A stretch of DNA of 10,486 bases from Euperipatoides rowelli. Taxonomy: Eukaryota > Onychophora > Udeonychophora > Euonychophora > Peripatopsidae. A program made the position numbers and the translations under genes. The notes under the pieces were generated by a model. The model ran no database searches, was not told where the DNA came from, and worked only from the letters and a program-made list of their open reading frames with translations. Of this stretch, positions 8,146 through 10,486 are shown piece after piece; position 1 is the stretch's first letter, and each line of letters starts with the position of its first letter. The DNA is taken from assembly GCA_003024985.2 (NCBI GenBank), contig PXIH01S0068616.1; one strand, given 5' to 3'.

Positions 8146-9272
8146 CAAAATCATCTTAATTCCAATAGTCTGATCAAACACGGATTGTAAACAATGCTTA
8201 CAGCAAATGATTCCTCTTGCACATGCAAATTAATGGTAATTTATTTCTGTAATTTTATTTTTCATGCGTGCACGTTCTTTGTTATTTAATAACATAGCAC
8301 ACGTCTCAAAGTCTCGCTCATTTTGGAAAGATCACTCTCATTGCAGCGAGTTGTCTTGTATAGTTTATGTGGCTGGACTGATGATTGTCATTCCTAAGGA
8401 GTGTGTACCGCCCTGCTGGTACTAGAGACAACATTGTTAGTTTGGGGCTTGCGAGTCATTTTGTATGCTCAGCAAGCTTCTGATTTTGTATAAATCCTGT
8501 ATGAAATACCAACCTGGAGATCAAACTATTACAGTGTAGACTTCTCTTTCCTCCTCCTTAATGTGGTTCCCCTGGAGCTTATCAGCAGCAGCCCAGACAT
8601 CATTACCCCAGGCAGATTATAAAAATGAATGATTCGCTACAATATACTGTAAAATGTACATATTGTATACTATACTGCACATAAACATCTATATAAGCCC
8701 ACAAACACATACTGTATATCTCCTGTTTACTCTACACTAGTCTTGAATGAACACTTATCTCAAATGTTGAAATGTTATGACAAAATAAGCTAAAGCAATA
8801 AAAAATATAAAGTATTCTTAATTTAAAGCTAACCTTTGAACAAATTCAGAAATATTCATAAAAAGTATTTTATAATTTTTTTTTTAAATGTATGAAAATA
8901 ACTGAAAACTTTATGAAGTTTTTTTTTTAAAATAGGAGTCGATATATTTGAAAACAAAAAAACACCCTGATTTTGACCTAATAATCTATTAGCAATTCTG
9001 GCTAATGACATAACATTAATTCTAAAAGCCAAATGCTAAGTGATACCGATTTGGTGATGTAAAAGTTAATTGCTAACTTCTTATCAAGTTTTCTCATTGG
9101 TATTTTTTTTCTAAATCCAGATGGAAAAACATATACTGTAGTAAATAATGCTCATACAAACACGGTATATATTTTAAATTATAAGATAAAGCTCAAATTT
9201 CAATTTTTTTTTTTTAAATAATAAAATGAATGAATGACTAAGCTATTGACATGCATATACTGTAACTCTAAC

Positions 9273-9445
9273 CTCTTCATCTATTTTTTCCTGTTCACTC
9301 CATTCATGATCGGAACGATTGGCAGCAATTTCTTGTGCTTTTTGAAGATAAACATCAATGTTGTTTTTATTTATATTACGATCAGTTATAAAATCAAAAA
9401 GTTCTCGAACAGTCATTACACAAACATTTTTCCTTTTAAAATAAT
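9273..9445 (-). CDS. RIOK1: RIOK1 internal exon: end of kinase C-lobe
   Basis: Third exon, 173 bases. A split Asp codon (G/AT) joins it to the previous exon. It reads DYFKRKNVCVMTVRELFDFI, then a variable TDRNINKNNIDVYLQKAQEI and AANRSDHEWSEQEKIDEE. MTVRELF-F-TD and the helix Y-L-KA-EIA are conserved C-lobe segments of RIO1. The ANRSDHEWSEQEK stretch corresponds to a variable acidic, polar region at the end of the kinase fold. The acceptor has a very good pyrimidine tract (nine T residues then CAG). The donor is GAG then GTTAGA, leaving phase 0. One TACTGTA motif lies 9 bases into the following intron (9258-9264). The frame is fully open and shows no sign of decay. Confidence 0.95.
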
Positions 9446-9560
9446 CTGAAAAAAAAATTAAATGAAGTGAATAATATAAAATATATAATGTAATTACTTT
9501 GTAAGATTTAATTTTAATCTATTGATCTCTTTAAACTACTGTATTTCAAATACTTCTCAC

Positions 9561-9664
9561 CTGTGATATTAGTAATATCTTTTCTTAAAAACTCTAATGA
9601 ATGGGGATGATCATGTTCAACTGACTGAGACACATCAATCACATAAGCCTTTCCATTATGATAT
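9561..9664 (-). CDS. RIOK1: RIOK1 internal exon: metal-binding loop [12 protein letters not shown]
   Basis: Second exon, 104 bases. Joined to the previous exon through a split Leu codon (TT/A), it reads [20 protein letters not shown] and continues [27 protein letters not shown] is a hallmark of the RIO1 subfamily. Its Asp (human D341, from memory) takes the place of the DFG Asp of ordinary kinases and is the residue reported to be phosphorylated in the ATPase cycle; it is present here. The HPH-LEFLRKD block is also typical of RIO1 rather than RIO2 or RIO3. The acceptor is ATTTAAAG, with a weak pyrimidine tract interrupted by A residues. The donor is G then GTGAGA. Introns of 139 bases (9665-9803) and 115 bases (9446-9560) flank it and carry no other feature I can see. 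Confidence 0.96.
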
Positions 9665-9803
9665 CTTTAAATAAAAATATGGTTTATTTAGTTTCACCTA
9701 TTGTAAGAACTATAATGTTATAATTACAGTAACTACACAAATATGATTCAAACTTTCTAGGTGATATAAAATTCTATAATTAAAAAAAAAAGAAAATATT
9801 TAC

Positions 9804-9941
9804 AAAAGATTAAATTCACTCAAGTCTGCATGAACGAGTTTGCATTCCCAAAACATCGTTCTCATAAGGAGGACACACTGTAAATAAAGTTCTCGAGCCA
9901 TGGATTCTGTTAAATCTACATCTTTTAGTTTAGGAGCAGGC
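9804..9941 (-). CDS. RIOK1: RIOK1 internal exon: RIO kinase C-lobe with catalytic loop
   Basis: First of five exons of RIO kinase 1, an atypical serine kinase/ATPase that binds late cytoplasmic pre-40S particles and promotes final 18S rRNA maturation and factor release. The 138 bases give one codon-final G, 45 whole codons starting [20 protein letters not shown], and two bases of a split codon. Near the end is [11 protein letters not shown], the RIO1 catalytic loop. Its Asp and Asn (human D324 and N329, from memory) are both intact. The acceptor is CTTATTATAG; the donor is CTTTT then GTAAAT. The upstream intron is phase 2, so the preceding codon ends in G, compatible with the Met that precedes PAP in human RIOK1. 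The start codon, the N-lobe and its ATP-binding loop are outside the window. Identification rests on remembered family motifs, but the match is strong over the whole exon and continues in the next four. Confidence 0.96.
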
Positions 9942-10020
9942 CTATAATAAGAAAGGAAAAACAAGTTATTTTTATCTGGATAAATGTGTCATAGACTAGT
10001 TCGATCTTTGCACTAATTTA

Positions 10021-10093
10021 TTGGCAGTAGGCTATCTTGATAATATACCATGTTCACTTTGGGACATTATTCTACTTCAAGATAGTCTACCAA
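10021..10093. repeat. Imperfect hairpin with 36-base loop
   Basis: TTGGCAGTAGGCTATCTTGA (10021-10040) pairs with 10077-10093, whose reverse complement is TTGGTAGACTATCTTGA. One mismatch and a three-base gap separate the arms. The innermost 9 bp are perfect. It is consistent with a small foldback element or a structured intron RNA. Confidence 0.6.
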
Positions 10094-10398
10094 TTTTGAA
10101 TAATTAATTTTTAATGCACTTAATCTAAAATCAGCAACCCTTTTAATATACATCTCTTATTAACAAGTATTGAACTAAGCCGCACACAGAAAGCTGGTGC
10201 TCGAGTCACCCACAATCCGCCACTGCCCAGGAGAATGCTCACGATCCGAAGAGATGCAACTTAAAAATGATAAAGGGGACATCACAGATATTTAAGACTC
10301 CTAAATGTATGTGTAATCGATAAAATATCTGTAATGTCATAAAAACAATCAGCTTACTTATTTTGTTAAAAGAAGTCAATAACTTAGTAAAGACATTA

Positions 10399-10434
10399 TT
10401 AACTCTTTCACTAATATCCGCGCAAACTTGCGCG
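10399..10434. mobile_element. Possible end of a piggyBac-like element
   Basis: TTAA at 10399-10402 is followed by CTCTTTCACTAATATC and then CGCGCAA-AC-TTGCGCG, a perfect 7-bp inverted repeat (10419-10425 with 10428-10434). TTAA plus a C-C/T-C-TTT start is the usual form of piggyBac-family ends, and sub-terminal CG-rich palindromes occur in related MITEs. Only one end would be in the window, and no transposase is visible. The CG-rich core stands out strongly from the AT-rich surroundings. Confidence 0.28.
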
Positions 10435-10486
10435 CATTTTTGTGTAATTTTAGCAAAATCAATTTATATGTACACCCCCCTAAATA

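Larger units (their letters stand above)
5112..9272 (-). other. RIOK1 large intron, 4161 bases
   Basis: This intron separates the DEE and VFK codons of RIOK1. It holds no RIOK1 coding sequence. From right to left: AT-rich sequence to about 8640; a GC-richer stretch at about 8270-8640 with TATAAA-like and LTR-end-like sequence but no target duplication found; a 16-bp palindrome at 8130-8145; a degenerate repeated segment at 7768-7850; a decayed open-frame cluster at 6889-7396; a 24-bp palindrome at 6639-6662; a purine-rich stretch at about 6465-6530; a GC-richer island at about 5930-6200; a 14-bp tandem duplication at 5831-5862; and a C-tract near 5653-5662. Much of this looks like old, fragmented repeat sequence, which I cannot assign to families without a library. 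Confidence 0.85.
9942..10486 (-). other. RIOK1 upstream intron (partial)
   Basis: This is minus-strand intron before the catalytic-loop exon, with no RIOK1 coding sequence. The N-lobe exon that should precede it is not recognisable here. It contains an imperfect hairpin at 10021-10093, a moderately GC-richer stretch around 10180-10260 with no clear reading frame, and a TTAA followed by a CG-rich inverted repeat at 10399-10434. TACAGTA motifs are absent here, although they are common in the rest of the gene. Confidence 0.8.

Noticed and set aside
9234-9449. + strand open frame of 71 codons
   Set aside because: It is antisense to the 173-base RIOK1 exon, whose minus-strand frame matches a known family residue by residue.
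10180-10260. Possible upstream RIOK1 exon
   Set aside because: The GC-richer stretch was translated on the minus strand. It lacks the N-lobe residues expected before MPAP and contains stops.
1-10486. tRNA, rRNA or CRISPR array
   Set aside because: No cloverleaf with A and B boxes, no rRNA-like conserved blocks and no regularly spaced direct repeats were seen on either strand.

Overview
This is an AT-rich eukaryotic window (roughly 70 to 72% A+T by eye). It holds five internal exons of one gene on the minus strand, separated by introns. The gene is recognisable as RIOK1 (RIO kinase 1), the conserved atypical kinase/ATPase that acts late in cytoplasmic 40S ribosomal subunit maturation. Joined from high to low coordinates, the exons encode 187 consecutive residues with compatible splice phases. 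These cover the C-lobe of the kinase domain (HADLSEFN catalytic loop, [12 protein letters not shown] metal-binding loop) through to the conserved ILYQ-TGLK-DLSG segment. The N-lobe exons lie beyond 10486 and the lysine-rich C-terminal tail lies below position 1.

The RIOK1 sequence is clearly metazoan but well diverged from vertebrate RIOK1, and reads more like an arthropod or other invertebrate protein. With the large AT-rich introns, many short hairpins and sparse repeat relics, I would guess an arthropod (possibly a crustacean). That is inference, not proof.

Layout from gene 5' to 3' (right to left): 9942-10486 is upstream intron, carrying an imperfect hairpin and, near the edge, a TTAA plus CG-rich palindrome that resembles one end of a piggyBac-type element. 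9273-9941 holds three closely packed exons with two introns of 139 and 115 bases. 5112-9272 is a 4.2-kb intron with a few GC-richer islands and a decayed minus-strand ORF cluster. 5019-5111 is a 93-base exon. 1102-5018 is a 3.9-kb intron with several perfect hairpins and one CTCF-like motif. 1048-1101 is a 54-base exon. 1-1047 is intron again, with a foldback structure and a perfect 34-bp palindrome.

The most unusual non-coding signal is the motif TACAGTA/TACTGTA. I count 28 copies spread through the introns, about ten times what base composition predicts, including one perfect 16-bp palindrome made of two copies. I found no convincing evidence of a new multi-gene system. The remaining open reading frames are short, mostly start at non-ATG codons and look like chance frames in AT-rich intron.
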